Below are positions 1-8,134 of a DNA stretch of 35,584 nt, piece after piece; the first letter of the stretch is position 1, and each line of letters begins with the position of its first letter. The notes beneath the pieces are model-generated. The model did not search any database. It saw nothing but the letters and a program-made list of their open reading frames with translations, and was not told where the DNA came from. The DNA lies in contig NZ_MUIO01000035.1 in NCBI RefSeq assembly GCF_002087235.1, positions 1-35,584 on the forward strand, read 5' to 3'. The DNA is from Pseudomonas floridensis (GTDB lineage Bacteria > Pseudomonadota > Gammaproteobacteria > Pseudomonadales > Pseudomonadaceae). Made by a program: the position numbers and the translations under genes.

Positions 1-135
1 GCTCCCGTTTTGCGGGGATTTACGGGGGCGATTAAGTCCCACGCCGTTTACCGGCCCCCCCGTTTATCTCATGGGGCGCGGCCCTGTCTGGAAGATCGCT
101 TGACCCGCCTCGCCATACCATGACCGACTGACGAA

Positions 136-170
136 AACGCCCGCTGCCTCCAAGGAGGCAGCGGGCGTTC
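136..170 (-). terminator. Intrinsic terminator of the small proline-rich peptide gene
   Basis: A perfect 16-bp stem (136-151 with 154-169) with a minimal loop is GC-rich and, read on the minus strand, is followed by TTTTCGT. It lies just beyond the stop codon at 176, so it fits a Rho-independent terminator for the minus-strand gene at 176-400. Confidence 0.85.
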
Positions 171-175
171 GGTGA

Positions 176-400
176 TCAGGCAACAGGTGTGGGCGGTGGC
201 TCATCTGGCAAGGTGGGTTCGCCCGGCTCTTGAGGCTGGGAGGGCGGTGGTGGATACGGAGTGTCAGTACCCGGGTCACCCGGAATACCGCCCCCCACCA
301 GGTTCAGCTCTGCGTGAGCCATCAGCGACCAGGCCAGCAGCCCGATCTCGTTGAGTGGAGGAGATGTTTCCTGTTCAGAGATTTTGAACGTAGTCTTCAT
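176..400 (-). CDS. Small hypothetical protein with GGG motif and proline-rich tail (possible peptide precursor)
   Basis: A 74-residue protein that I cannot assign to a characterised family. The start is well supported: on the minus strand AGGAG stands about 6 nt before the ATG. A dedicated terminator follows the stop. Residues 1-36 form an acidic, then hydrophobic segment ending in AELNLVGGG; the remaining half is made of Gly, Pro, Asp, Glu and Thr (PPPP, PPPTP). The layout of a leader ending in L-x-L-V-G-G followed by a compositionally different tail recalls double-glycine leaders of exported or modified peptides, but no peptidase, ABC exporter or modification enzyme is in view, and the tail has no Cys and few Ser/Thr for crosslinks. 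It could equally be a small surface or regulatory protein. That it is a gene is fairly sure; its role is unknown. Confidence 0.72.
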   Translation of the reverse strand: MKTTFKISEQETSPPLNEIGLLAWSLMAHAELNLVGGGIPGDPGTDTPYPPPPSQPQEPGEPTLPDEPPPTPVA

Positions 401-422
401 AGGTCACTCCTGATCAATGGCC

Positions 423-444
423 TTCGCTTACAACCGTAAGCGAA
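423..444. repeat. Perfect 9-bp inverted repeat in the leader of the small peptide gene
   Basis: TTCGCTTAC and GTAAGCGAA flank a 4-nt loop, about 22 nt upstream of the ATG at 400. Neither strand has a T-run after it, so it is not a standard terminator. It could be an operator, an mRNA structure in the 5' leader of the small gene, or a processing site after dcd. Confidence 0.5.
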
Positions 445-511
445 TGCATGTGAGGCAATAGAGTGCGAAAACGAACATTAATTCCATCGGCGCATTGAAA
501 GCGCTGTTGAA

Positions 512-1078
512 TCAGGTGCGTGGCAGTGTGACACCGCGCTGCCCCTGGTACTTGCCACCACGGTCCTTATAGGACACTTCGCACTCTTCGTCGGATTCCA
601 GGAAAAGCATCTGCGCCACGCCTTCGTTAGCGTAAATCTTGGCTGGCAGCGTGGTGGTATTGGAAAACTCAAGGGTAACGTGACCTTCCCACTCAGGCTC
701 CAGCGGTGTCACGTTGACGATGATTCCGCAGCGCGCATAGGTGCTTTTGCCCAGACAGATGGTCAAAACATTGCGTGGGATACGGAAATATTCGACGGTA
801 CGCGCCAGCGCGAACGAGTTCGGCGGGATGATGCAGACGTCGCTCTTGATGTCGACGAAGCTTTTTTCATCGAAATTCTTGGGATCGACAGTGGCCGAAT
901 TGATGTTGGTGAACACCTTGAATTCGTCGGCGCAACGCACATCATAGCCATAGCTCGACACCCCGAAGGAGATCAGCCGGTCGGCACCTTCGCCACGCAT
1001 CTGACGCTCGACGAAGGGCTCGATCATGCCGTGCTCTTGCGCCATGCGGCGAATCCACTTATCCGATTTGATGCTCAT
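512..1078 (-). CDS. dcd: dCTP deaminase
   Basis: Deaminates dCTP to dUTP in the cytoplasm, which Dut then converts to dUMP, the thymidylate precursor. The protein has 188 residues, the usual length for the homotrimeric enzyme of the dUTPase superfamily. Family signatures are clear: [10 protein letters not shown] at 39-48, the nucleotide-binding segment GKSTYARCG at 110-118, and [17 protein letters not shown] at 124-140 with the expected catalytic glutamate at E137. The C-terminus [12 protein letters not shown] is the flexible nucleotide-closing tail. It faces away from the cold-shock gene, and in P. aeruginosa it also lies near apbC and metG. No strong terminator is seen directly after it; transcription could read into the small peptide gene. 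Confidence 0.97.
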   Translation of the reverse strand: MSIKSDKWIRRMAQEHGMIEPFVERQMRGEGADRLISFGVSSYGYDVRCADEFKVFTNINSATVDPKNFDEKSFVDIKSDVCIIPPNSFALARTVEYFRIPRNVLTICLGKSTYARCGIIVNVTPLEPEWEGHVTLEFSNTTTLPAKIYANEGVAQMLFLESDEECEVSYKDRGGKYQGQRGVTLPRT

Positions 1079-1397
1079 GGCGATGTCCTGATTTACGAGG
1101 TGAAAAAGATGATGGGCATCTTACCGGGCCTGCGCCACGTGTTCAAAGGCAACATATCCCCAGCCCATGACACACGAGCCGTACTTTCGACGCGATTGGA
1201 AATAATCCTCGACAGACCATTGGCACGTCCGACAAAAAGGGTTAAGGTGGCGTCACTGTGTTGCTTGTGTCACTGAGAATCTCTACACGATGTTGAATTT
1301 CGATCCAACCATCTCCATGAATTTTCCAGCTCTTTGCACTCAGTCTCGGCCAGGGCTCTTCCTAAGCCGCAGTTAACTTTGTCCAAGGAGATTTACT
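1079..1397. promoter_or_regulatory. Divergent control region dcd / cold-shock gene, with a candidate promoter for the cold-shock gene
   Basis: This 319-nt gap holds no credible gene. TTGCTT (1261-1266), a 17-nt spacer and TACACG (1284-1289) could be a sigma-70 promoter for the cold-shock gene. That would leave a leader of about 100 nt before the ATG, in line with long structured leaders of csp mRNAs. An AAGGAG ribosome site precedes the ATG at 1398. The dcd promoter must also lie here but I could not place it. Confidence 0.4.
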
Positions 1398-1607
1398 ATG
1401 TCCAATCGCCAAACTGGTACCGTTAAGTGGTTCAACGATGAAAAAGGCTTCGGCTTCATCACTCCACAATCCGGTGACGACCTGTTCGTACACTTCAAAG
1501 CCATTCAGTCCGACGGCTTCAAAAGCCTGAAAGAAGGCCAGCAGGTCTCTTTCATCGCTACCCGCGGTCAGAAAGGCATGCAAGCTGAAGAAGTTCAAGT
1601 TATCTAA
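1398..1607 (+). CDS. CspA-family cold-shock protein (CapB-like)
   Basis: A 69-residue single OB-fold protein that binds single-stranded RNA or DNA and melts mRNA structure, acting as an RNA chaperone in the cytoplasm. RNP1 (KGFGFI, 16-21) and RNP2 (LFVHF, 29-33) are intact, as is the opening TGTVKWFN. The length and the KGMQAEEV ending are typical of Pseudomonas CapB/CspA proteins; the exact paralogue name cannot be fixed without comparing all csp genes of the genome. The start follows AAGGAG at good spacing. It is a single-gene unit with its own terminator. Cold induction is expected from the family but is not shown by the sequence. Confidence 0.95.
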   Translation: MSNRQTGTVKWFNDEKGFGFITPQSGDDLFVHFKAIQSDGFKSLKEGQQVSFIATRGQKGMQAEEVQVI

Positions 1608-1624
1608 CTTGTACTGATTCGCTT

Positions 1625-1655
1625 AAAAACCCCGCCCTCAAAAGCGGGGTTTTTT
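1625..1655 (+). terminator. Terminator of the cold-shock gene, possibly bidirectional
   Basis: Stem AAAAACCCCGC with GCGGGGTTTTT followed by further T residues lies 18 nt after the stop codon. The A-run on the left makes it usable on the minus strand for apbC too, whose stop is at 1735. Confidence 0.9.
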
Positions 1656-1734
1656 GTTGCCTGGCATTTGAGCCTGTGCATCGTAATCTGGCAAACCGGG
1701 GCCGAACTGGCCGACCCTGATTGCGCCCTACCTG

Positions 1735-2829
1735 TCAGTCATCACTGACCGAAATCGTCGGCATGGCCGGACTGACCGCTTCCTGCAGGACGATTCGTGC
1801 GCCGACATGGCGAGCCAGTTCCTGATACACCATCGCAATCTGACTCTCCGGCTCGGCAATCGCCGTGGGCCTGCCGCCATCTGCCTGCTCGCGAATCAAC
1901 ATCGACAGCGGCAACGAAGCCAGCAGTTCGACGTCGTACTGCGAAGCCAGCTTCTCGCCACCACCCTCACCGAACAGATGCTCGGCATGTCCACAGTTGG
2001 AGCAGATGTGCACGGCCATGTTTTCAACGACGCCCAACACCGGAATATTGACCTTGCGGAACATCTCGACGCCTTTACGGGCATCCAGCAGCGCAAGATC
2101 CTGCGGCGTGGTGACGATGACGGCCCCGGCCACCGGGATTTTTTGTGCCAGCGTCAACTGGATATCGCCAGTGCCAGGCGGCATGTCGATGATCAGGTAG
2201 TCCAGATCATTCCACGCCGTCTGCGTTACCAACTGCAAAAGCGCGCCCGACACCATCGGACCGCGCCAGACCATGGGCGTGTTGTCGTCGGTGAGAAACG
2301 CCATGGACATCACTTCGATGCCATGCGCCTCGATTGGCACGAACCATTTCTGATCCTTGATCTTCGGACGCGTGCCTTCAGGAATGCCGAACATCACACC
2401 CTGACTCGGCCCATAGATATCGGCGTCCAGAATACCCACCCGAGCGCCCTCACGGGACAGCGCCAGCGCCAGATTGGCAGCGGTGGTGGATTTGCCGACG
2501 CCGCCCTTGCCCGAAGCAACGGCAACGATGTTCTTCACATTGGCCAGGCCCGGAATCTGACTCTGGGCCTTGTGCGCACCGATCAGGGTAGTGATCTCGA
2601 CCCTGGCCGCTGAAACCCCATCGATATTCTCGATGGCAGTCTTCAAGACATGCGCCCAGCCGTTCTTGAACAGGTCGGCGGCGTAGCCCAGCTCGAGACG
2701 CAACGTAACCTGCGTACCGTCAATGTCGATGGCCCGCACGCAACCGGCGCTCAACGGGTCCTGATTCAGATAGGGGTCGGTGTACTGGCGAAGAATCGTC
2801 TCCACCGCCGCGCGATTGACAGCGCTCAT
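1735..2829 (-). CDS. apbC: Iron-sulfur cluster carrier protein ApbC/Mrp
   Basis: A 364-residue P-loop ATPase of the Mrp/Nbp35 family that carries and transfers Fe-S clusters to target proteins in the cytoplasm. Residues 1-85 form the N-terminal MIP18 (DUF59)-like domain. The deviant Walker A is SGKGGVGKST at 106-115, followed by LDADIYGPSQG and IDMPPGTGDIQLTL, both typical of the family. The C-terminal CSNCG supplies the CxxC pair expected to bridge a cluster in the dimer. The gene is divergent from metG, as in other pseudomonads. The start at 2829 sits at the opening of the DUF59 domain. The function is firm at family level; client proteins cannot be told from sequence. Confidence 0.95.
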   Translation of the reverse strand: MSAVNRAAVETILRQYTDPYLNQDPLSAGCVRAIDIDGTQVTLRLELGYAADLFKNGWAHVLKTAIENIDGVSAARVEITTLIGAHKAQSQIPGLANVKNIVAVASGKGGVGKSTTAANLALALSREGARVGILDADIYGPSQGVMFGIPEGTRPKIKDQKWFVPIEAHGIEVMSMAFLTDDNTPMVWRGPMVSGALLQLVTQTAWNDLDYLIIDMPPGTGDIQLTLAQKIPVAGAVIVTTPQDLALLDARKGVEMFRKVNIPVLGVVENMAVHICSNCGHAEHLFGEGGGEKLASQYDVELLASLPLSMLIREQADGGRPTAIAEPESQIAMVYQELARHVGARIVLQEAVSPAMPTISVSDD

Positions 2830-3004
2830 GGGCTCGCTCCGAAAAAAGACTGACTAAAACAGGCGGCTATCCTACCTGTTCTGTCGAGTGCCGACATGGT
2901 TTCGCTGCATATCCAGGCGTATTCCCACAACGGCACGAGGTGAAAAAAATTGCTCAGACCTTTATAGTGGCCGACCTCCGTTTCAGTTCAAGTAGCCGAG
3001 CCCC

Positions 3005-5047
3005 ATGTCCGAGCCACGCAAGATTCTCGTTACCAGCGCCCTGCCCTATGCCAATGGTTCCATCCACCTTGGCCACATGCTCGAGTACATTCAGACCGAC
3101 ATGTGGGTGCGTTTCCAGAAGCACCGCGGCAATCAGTGCACGTACGTCTGTGCAGACGACGCCCATGGCTCGGCAATCATGCTGCGCGCCGAGAAGGAAG
3201 GCATCACGCCAGAGCAATTGATCGCCAACGTCAAGGCCGAACACAGTGCCGACTTTGCCGACTTCCTGGTGGATTTCGATAACTTCCACTCGACGCACTC
3301 GGACGAAAACCGTGAACTGTCGAGCATGATCTATACCCGCCTGCGCGACGCCGGGCATATCGCGACGCGCTCGATCACTCAGTATTTCGACCCGGAAAAG
3401 AAAATGTTTCTGGCCGACCGCTTCATCAAGGGCACCTGCCCGAAATGTGGCACTGAGGATCAATACGGCGACAACTGTGAGAAATGCGGCGCCACTTACG
3501 CTCCGACCGACCTGAAAGACCCGAAATCGGCGATTTCCGGCGCGACGCCCGTGCTCAAGGACTCCAAACACTTTTTCTTCGACCTGCCCGCCTTCGACGC
3601 GATGCTCAAGAGCTGGACGCGCAGCGGAACGCTACAGGATGCGGTCGCCAACAAGATCGCCGAGTGGCTCGACAGCGGCCTGCAGCAGTGGGACATCTCA
3701 CGCGACGCCCCTTATTTCGGCTTTGAAATCCCCGATGAGCCGGGCAAGTACTTCTATGTCTGGCTGGACGCGCCAATCGGTTACATGGCCAGCTTCAAGA
3801 ACCTGTGCGCACGCCGTCCGGAACTGGACTTCGATGCCTACTGGGGGAAGGACGCGACCACCGAGCTGTACCACTTCATCGGCAAGGACATCGTCAATTT
3901 TCACGCCCTGTTCTGGCCAGCCATGCTGGAAGGCGCGGGCCTGCGCAAGCCGACAGGCATCAACGTTCACGGCTACCTGACCGTCAATGGCCAGAAGATG
4001 TCGAAATCCCGTGGCACGTTCATCAAGGCGCGTACCTATCTGGACCACCTGTCGCCCGAGTACCTGCGCTACTACTACGCCTCGAAACTGGGCCGTGGCG
4101 TGGATGACCTGGACCTCAACCTGGAAGACTTCATCCAGAAGGTCAATTCGGACCTGATCGGCAAGGTAGTCAACATCGCCAGCCGTTGCGCCGGGTTCAT
4201 TCACAAGGGCAACGCCGGCGTGATGGTGTCCGCCAACGCGGCACCGGAACTGACCGACGCATTCCTGGCTGCCGCGCCGAGCATCGCCGACGCCTACGAA
4301 GCCCGTGACTTCGCCCGCGCCATGCGTGAAACCATGGCCCTTGCCGACCGTGCCAACGCATACATCGCCGAAAAAGCCCCATGGGCGCTGGCCAAACAGG
4401 AAGGCAAGCAGGACGAAGTCCAGGCAGTCTGCGCTGTGGGCATTAACCTGTTCCGCCAACTGGTCATCTTCCTCAAGCCGGTATTGCCCAAGCTGGCGGC
4501 CGACGCCGAAGCGTTTCTCAACGTTGCGCCGTTGACCTGGGATGATCACAAGACGTTGCTGGTCAACCATCAGCTCAATCCGTTCTCGGCACTGATGACC
4601 CGCATCGACCCGGTCAAGGTGGAAGCCATGACGGCCGCTTCGAAAGAAGACCTGGCTGCCAGTGCCACCGATACCGCACCGCAAGGCAACGGCGAACTGA
4701 CCAAGGACCCTCTGTCGGCCGAGATCGATTTCGATACGTTCGCCGCGGTGGACCTGCGCGTCGCTCTGATCCTCAAGGCAGAGCATGTCGAAGGAGCCGA
4801 TAAACTGCTGCGCCTGACACTGGACATCGGTGACGAGCAGCGCAATGTATTCTCGGGCATCAAGAGCGCCTATCCCGACCCCAGCAAGCTGGAAGGTCGC
4901 CTGACCATGATGATCGCCAACCTCAAGCCGCGAAAAATGCGCTTTGGCATTTCGGAAGGCATGGTGATGGCGGCAGGTCCTGGCGGCGAAGAAATCTACC
5001 TGCTCAGCCCGGACAGCGGCGCCAGGCCGGGTCAGCGCATCAAGTAA
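3005..5047 (+). CDS. metG: Methionyl-tRNA synthetase
   Basis: Charges tRNA-Met with methionine. The 680-residue protein has the full E. coli-type layout. The class I HIGH-type motif is HLGH (21-24). A zinc knuckle uses C145, C148, C158 and C161. The KMSKS loop is at 331-335, followed by an anticodon-binding helical domain. The last ~105 residues (from about [14 protein letters not shown]) form the dimerising EMAPII-like tRNA-binding domain. The start is the ATG at 3005, giving [10 protein letters not shown] directly before the catalytic fold. It is transcribed away from apbC and ends in a strong hairpin. A large antisense reading frame within it is a codon-bias shadow. Confidence 0.98.
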   Translation: MSEPRKILVTSALPYANGSIHLGHMLEYIQTDMWVRFQKHRGNQCTYVCADDAHGSAIMLRAEKEGITPEQLIANVKAEHSADFADFLVDFDNFHSTHSDENRELSSMIYTRLRDAGHIATRSITQYFDPEKKMFLADRFIKGTCPKCGTEDQYGDNCEKCGATYAPTDLKDPKSAISGATPVLKDSKHFFFDLPAFDAMLKSWTRSGTLQDAVANKIAEWLDSGLQQWDISRDAPYFGFEIPDEPGKYFYVWLDAPIGYMASFKNLCARRPELDFDAYWGKDATTELYHFIGKDIVNFHALFWPAMLEGAGLRKPTGINVHGYLTVNGQKMSKSRGTFIKARTYLDHLSPEYLRYYYASKLGRGVDDLDLNLEDFIQKVNSDLIGKVVNIASRCAGFIHKGNAGVMVSANAAPELTDAFLAAAPSIADAYEARDFARAMRETMALADRANAYIAEKAPWALAKQEGKQDEVQAVCAVGINLFRQLVIFLKPVLPKLAADAEAFLNVAPLTWDDHKTLLVNHQLNPFSALMTRIDPVKVEAMTAASKEDLAASATDTAPQGNGELTKDPLSAEIDFDTFAAVDLRVALILKAEHVEGADKLLRLTLDIGDEQRNVFSGIKSAYPDPSKLEGRLTMMIANLKPRKMRFGISEGMVMAAGPGGEEIYLLSPDSGARPGQRIK

Positions 5048-5055
5048 GGCATGAT

Positions 5056-5099
5056 AAGGCCCGGTATCCGCTGATCAAAAGCGGGTGCCGGGCCTTTGC
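5056..5099 (+). terminator. Hairpin terminator after metG
   Basis: A nearly perfect 16-bp stem (5056-5071 with 5081-5096) with a 9-nt loop starts 8 nt after the metG stop. The T-run is short (TTTGCG), so termination may be partial. Confidence 0.7.
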
Positions 5100-5162
5100 G
5101 TATCAGTAAGAATGACTTCCTGACCCATATTGGCTAAAGCCTGTTCGCTATCCGGCAAGCGC

Positions 5163-6176
5163 ATGAACCTGATCCAGCACATCGACGCCCTTCTGCCCCA
5201 GACACAATGTGGCAAATGCGGGCACCCCGGCTGCAAGCCTTACGCACAAGGGATTGCCAATGGCGAGGCGATCAATAAGTGCCCGCCCGGCGGTGAAGAA
5301 ACCATTGCTCAGTTGGCGCAGCTGCTGGCCGTATCCGTGCTGCCACTGGATGCCGAGCGCGGGTCGGCACCTGCACAGGTTGCCTTTATCCGTGAAGCCG
5401 AGTGCATCGGTTGCACCAAGTGCATTCAAGCCTGCCCTGTCGATGCCATCGTGGGCGCGGCGAAATTGATGCACACCGTCATCATCGATGAATGCACGGG
5501 CTGCGATTTGTGTGTCGCGCCCTGCCCTGTCGACTGCATCGACATGCACCCTTTGCCGCTGGTGCAAACATCATTGCCCGCTGTCATTCCTGTCGTGGGT
5601 GATCTGACACTCGACACTCAACAACAGCGCGCTCGTCTGCACAAGCGCAACCACGCCCGCCAACGGTTCGAATCGCGTAACAGGCGCTTGCAACGCGAGC
5701 AGGAGCGGAGACAGGCGGAACGACTGGCACGGACGCAGAAGTCCGCATCCACTTCGACGCTGACGCCTGTAAAGGCCGATGGCGACGAAGCGCTCAAGAA
5801 AGCGCGCATCGCCGTGGCCATGAGCCGCGCTCAGTTGAACAAGTCTCTCAAAGCCTTCGGTCATCCGCCTATCGCTGAACAAGCGGCGCGTCTGGTGGAG
5901 TTGCAGCAAGAATACGAAGTCGCCGAACAGGCACTGGAAAAACTGTTGTCCGCACCGGTCGAAGCCGCGGCACCGCCTCCTGTAAAACCCGATGACAGCG
6001 CCGTGAAGCGAGCCCGGATCCAGCAAGCCATGGCGCGCGCAGCACTCAAGAAGGCGCAGACCGCCCATGCGCCAGCGGACCAATTGATGAGTCTGGAAAG
6101 CGCCGTCAAGCAAGCCGGACAAACGCTGGAGTCTGCCGAGCAGGCGCTCCGCGCTGCTTCAACTGCAGGGACCTGA
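5163..6176 (+). CDS. rnfB: Orphan RnfB-like iron-sulfur protein with C-terminal repeat tail
   Basis: The 337-residue product resembles RnfB/RsxB, the electron-carrying subunit of the Rnf complex. Residues 1-50 hold the RnfB 4Fe-4S domain (C16, C19, C24, C40; [14 protein letters not shown]). Residues 78-130 hold two 4Fe-4S ferredoxin motifs (C81/84/87/91 and C111/114/117/121). Two things differ from E. coli RsxB: the N-terminal membrane helix is missing, and about 200 residues follow, charged and Ala-rich, with two similar units opening [18 protein letters not shown] and [18 protein letters not shown]. Such units are better known from the RnfC tail. No rnfA, C, D, G or E gene is nearby; nth comes next. 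I chose the ATG at 5163; a TTG at 5130 would add 11 residues. It may be a soluble electron carrier; partners are unknown. Confidence 0.85.
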   Translation: MNLIQHIDALLPQTQCGKCGHPGCKPYAQGIANGEAINKCPPGGEETIAQLAQLLAVSVLPLDAERGSAPAQVAFIREAECIGCTKCIQACPVDAIVGAAKLMHTVIIDECTGCDLCVAPCPVDCIDMHPLPLVQTSLPAVIPVVGDLTLDTQQQRARLHKRNHARQRFESRNRRLQREQERRQAERLARTQKSASTSTLTPVKADGDEALKKARIAVAMSRAQLNKSLKAFGHPPIAEQAARLVELQQEYEVAEQALEKLLSAPVEAAAPPPVKPDDSAVKRARIQQAMARAALKKAQTAHAPADQLMSLESAVKQAGQTLESAEQALRAASTAGT

Positions 6177-6234
6177 AGCGGGTAGCCCTGTTTCGTCTGG
6201 TCACCCTGAAGGTAGAGTGGCAAATTACCGTGCC

Positions 6235-6378
6235 AGGCTTTGTACGAAAAGTCGGCGAGCGAAGGTCAGGCAAGGCCAAAACAGGCAAGGAAGCGGATTC
6301 TACGTGGTGTAGATGAGCATTCCAATGCCGGCTTTAACGCAGCATCATCGATGCATAGCCACTTTTCGTACAGAGCCT
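6235..6378. repeat. MITE-like dispersed repeat, copy 1 (144 bp, 18-bp terminal inverted repeats)
   Basis: The element is bounded by AGGCTTTGTACGAAAAGT (6235-6252) and ACTTTTCGTACAGAGCCT (6361-6378), inverted copies with one mismatch. The interior begins CGGCGAGCGAAGGTCAG and contains GATGAGCATTCC and TTTAACGCAGCATCA. A second copy of the same length and content lies at 34435-34576. No transposase is encoded and I see no clear target duplication. It separates rnfB from nth, and any longer nth reading frame starting upstream is simply this repeat being read through. Confidence 0.8.
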
Positions 6379-6426
6379 AAAGCTCGCGCTAAGCATCTGA
6401 CCCAAACCCAAGGAAACGCGTCGCCC

Positions 6427-7065
6427 ATGAATGCCGCAAAACGCCTGGAAATTTTCCGCAGGCTCCATGAAGACAACCCGGACCCCAAGACCGAGCTGGC
6501 GTACGCCACGCCCTTCGAGCTGCTGATCTCGGTGATTCTCTCGGCGCAGGCAACCGACGTCAGCGTCAACAAGGCGACTGCACGGCTTTATCCGGTTGCC
6601 AACACACCCGAATCGATTCATGCACTGGGCGTCGAGGGCCTGTCCGAGTACATCAAGACCATTGGCTTGTACAACAGCAAGGCCAAAAACGTCATCGAGA
6701 CTTGCCGTTTGCTCATGGAGCGTCATGCTGGAGAAGTGCCGCAGACCCGAGAGGCGCTTGAAGCACTGCCCGGTGTCGGGCGCAAGACCGCCAATGTGGT
6801 GCTCAATACCGCGTTCCGCCAGGTCGCCATGGCCGTGGACACGCATATTTTCCGCGTCAGCAACCGGACCGGCATAGCGCCCGGCAAGAATGTGGTCGAG
6901 GTGGAAAAACAACTGATGAAGTTCGTGCCCAGACATTACCTGCTGGACGCGCATCATTGGTTGATCCTGCATGGTCGTTACGTATGTCAAGCGCGCAAGC
7001 CCCGTTGCGGCAGCTGCCGCATAGAAGACCTGTGCGATTACAAGTTTAAAACCTCTGACGATTGA
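6427..7065 (+). CDS. nth: Endonuclease III (DNA glycosylase/AP lyase)
   Basis: Removes oxidised pyrimidines and nicks abasic sites in base-excision repair. The ATG at 6427 gives 212 residues that align from the first residue with E. coli Nth (211 aa). The helix-hairpin-helix LPGVGRKTAN carries catalytic K120, and VDTHIFRV carries D138. The 4Fe-4S cluster ligands are C187, C194, C197 and C203 (C-x6-C-x2-C-x5-C). An in-frame extension to 6313 is rejected because it falls in the dispersed repeat. Coupling with an Rnf gene upstream is the normal order in gammaproteobacteria; here a repeat lies between, so nth may use its own promoter. Confidence 0.97.
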   Translation: MNAAKRLEIFRRLHEDNPDPKTELAYATPFELLISVILSAQATDVSVNKATARLYPVANTPESIHALGVEGLSEYIKTIGLYNSKAKNVIETCRLLMERHAGEVPQTREALEALPGVGRKTANVVLNTAFRQVAMAVDTHIFRVSNRTGIAPGKNVVEVEKQLMKFVPRHYLLDAHHWLILHGRYVCQARKPRCGSCRIEDLCDYKFKTSDD

Positions 7066-7171
7066 GCCGAATAGATTCCAGCCGCCTGATCGATTGAAAA
7101 AATCTTTTTTACCCGCTACAGGTTTGTCGATATAAGGTGCGCCAATAGAGCTAAAGCCTGGAGTCAACTTC

Positions 7172-7354
7172 ATGAGTACTGGCAAAGAGCAATTGGACGT
7201 CGATGATGATTTCGTAGCTGTCGATCCCGACGAGGTCGAGCAGGCACCCGTGGAGCCCGCAAAAACCAATCTGAGCAAGCGGCGAACGATCGACAATCTG
7301 CTCGAAGAACGACGCCTGCAGAAACAACTCGCAGATTACGACTTCGATCTTTAA
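7172..7354 (+). CDS. Small acidic protein of the PA3496 family (putative envelope integrity)
   Basis: A 60-residue, highly charged protein: an acidic first half (DVDDDFVAVDPDEVEQ) and a basic then acidic second half (SKRRTIDNLLEERRLQKQLADYDFDL). The ending RR-x-IDxLLEE+RL++QL-DY-x-F is what I associate with the Pseudomonas PA3496-like family placed after nth; the envelope-integrity label is a database name, not something the sequence shows. There is no signal peptide or membrane segment, so the protein is probably cytoplasmic. GGAG precedes the ATG by about 8 nt. TTTACC (7108) and TATAAG (7131) at 17-nt spacing could give it a private promoter. A terminator follows. Confidence 0.85.
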   Translation: MSTGKEQLDVDDDFVAVDPDEVEQAPVEPAKTNLSKRRTIDNLLEERRLQKQLADYDFDL

Positions 7355-7403
7355 TGCCCGGATCAAGCTCGAACGCAGTGACTTGGTTCAACGCATGGGC
7401 TTG

Positions 7404-7434
7404 AAAAGCCCCCCGCGCAGAGAGGCTTTTTGTT
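7404..7434 (+). terminator. Terminator after the PA3496-like gene, possibly bidirectional
   Basis: AAAAGCC (7404-7410) pairs with GGCTTTT (7424-7430) and is followed by TGTTT. The A-run on the left could also end minus-strand transcription from the response regulator at 7508-8134. Confidence 0.7.
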
Positions 7435-7507
7435 TACGAATGCCGTATTACGGACGGCGTCCGACAGGCTGCCAGCATCGTCTGGCAAGTACCGATTCCA
7501 TGTAGGG

Positions 7508-8134
7508 TCATACAAGCCCGTTACGTTGCGCCAGCTCGATCAGATCGACCAGCGAATGAGCATTGAGCTTGAGCAGCAGACGTGTCTTGTAGGTGCTCAC
7601 GGTCTTGTTGCTCAGAAACATACCATCTGCGATTTCCTTGTTGGTTTTGCCCCTCGCCAGTTGCTGCAACACCATCATCTCCCGCCCGGAAAGACGATCG
7701 ACCATCTCTGATTCACTGGCATTGCCCATGCTGGAACGAACCGTGTGCAGAGCCTGATTGGGGAAATAGCTATAGCCCGACAGCACCGCCTTGATCGCGC
7801 TCAACAACTCGGTCAGGTCCTGCTGCTTGCAGACATAGCCCGCAGCACCGGCCTGCATGCAACGCATGGAGAAATGGCCCGGCGCCTGAGAGGTCAGAAT
7901 CAGCACCTTGAACGGCAGGGTCATGGCCGACAGGCGGGCAATGACCTCAAGCCCATCGAGCTTGGGGATACCTATGTCGAGAATGACAATATCCGGCAGA
8001 TGCTCACGAGCCAGTTGCAGCGCGTCCACTCCATTGTCGGTCTCCGCAATGACTTCATAGCCATGACGCTCCATCAGCATGCGTACAGCAAGGCGAATGA
8101 CAGGATGATCATCCACGATCAGCACTTTATTCAT
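7508..8134 (-). CDS. BvgA-like NarL/LuxR-family response regulator (orphan)
   Basis: A two-domain response regulator of 208 residues from the ATG at 8134 (MNKVLIVDDHPV). The receiver domain (1-120) has the acidic pair D8/D9, phosphoacceptor D53 in ILDIGIPKLDGLEVIARL, and K103. The C-terminal domain (about 145-200) is a LuxR/NarL HTH with LSGREMMVLQQLARGKTNKEIA and LSNKTVSTYKTRLL. Similarity to Bordetella BvgA is strong along the whole length, including GIPKLDGLEVIARL, GAAGxVCKQ, GYxYFP and MFLSNKTVSTYKTRLLxKLNA. No histidine kinase is adjacent, so the partner must be encoded elsewhere. The upstream side is a long AT-rich non-coding stretch that could hold its control region or its targets. 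Pseudomonas RocA-type regulators are related alternatives. Confidence 0.9.
   Translation of the reverse strand: MNKVLIVDDHPVIRLAVRMLMERHGYEVIAETDNGVDALQLAREHLPDIVILDIGIPKLDGLEVIARLSAMTLPFKVLILTSQAPGHFSMRCMQAGAAGYVCKQQDLTELLSAIKAVLSGYSYFPNQALHTVRSSMGNASESEMVDRLSGREMMVLQQLARGKTNKEIADGMFLSNKTVSTYKTRLLLKLNAHSLVDLIELAQRNGLV

Noticed and set aside
1..131. C- and G-run rich left edge as a possible gene end or RNA
   Set aside because: No frame, tRNA fold or terminator could be supported in this stretch.
680..1276. Long plus-strand reading frame of 198 codons opposite dcd
   Set aside because: It is antisense to a clear dCTP deaminase gene, has no family resemblance and no ribosome site; it arises from GC-rich codon bias.
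3698..4786. 362-codon minus-strand frame inside metG
   Set aside because: It lies wholly antisense to conserved metG coding sequence and reads like a composition shadow (His/Gln/Val/Gly-rich).
6313..6426. N-terminal extension of nth
   Set aside because: The extra 38 codons fall in the dispersed repeat and have no counterpart in Nth proteins.
7095..7110. GATT-GAAAA-AATC followed by T-run after nth as a terminator
   Set aside because: The 4-bp AT stem is too weak to be a convincing intrinsic terminator.
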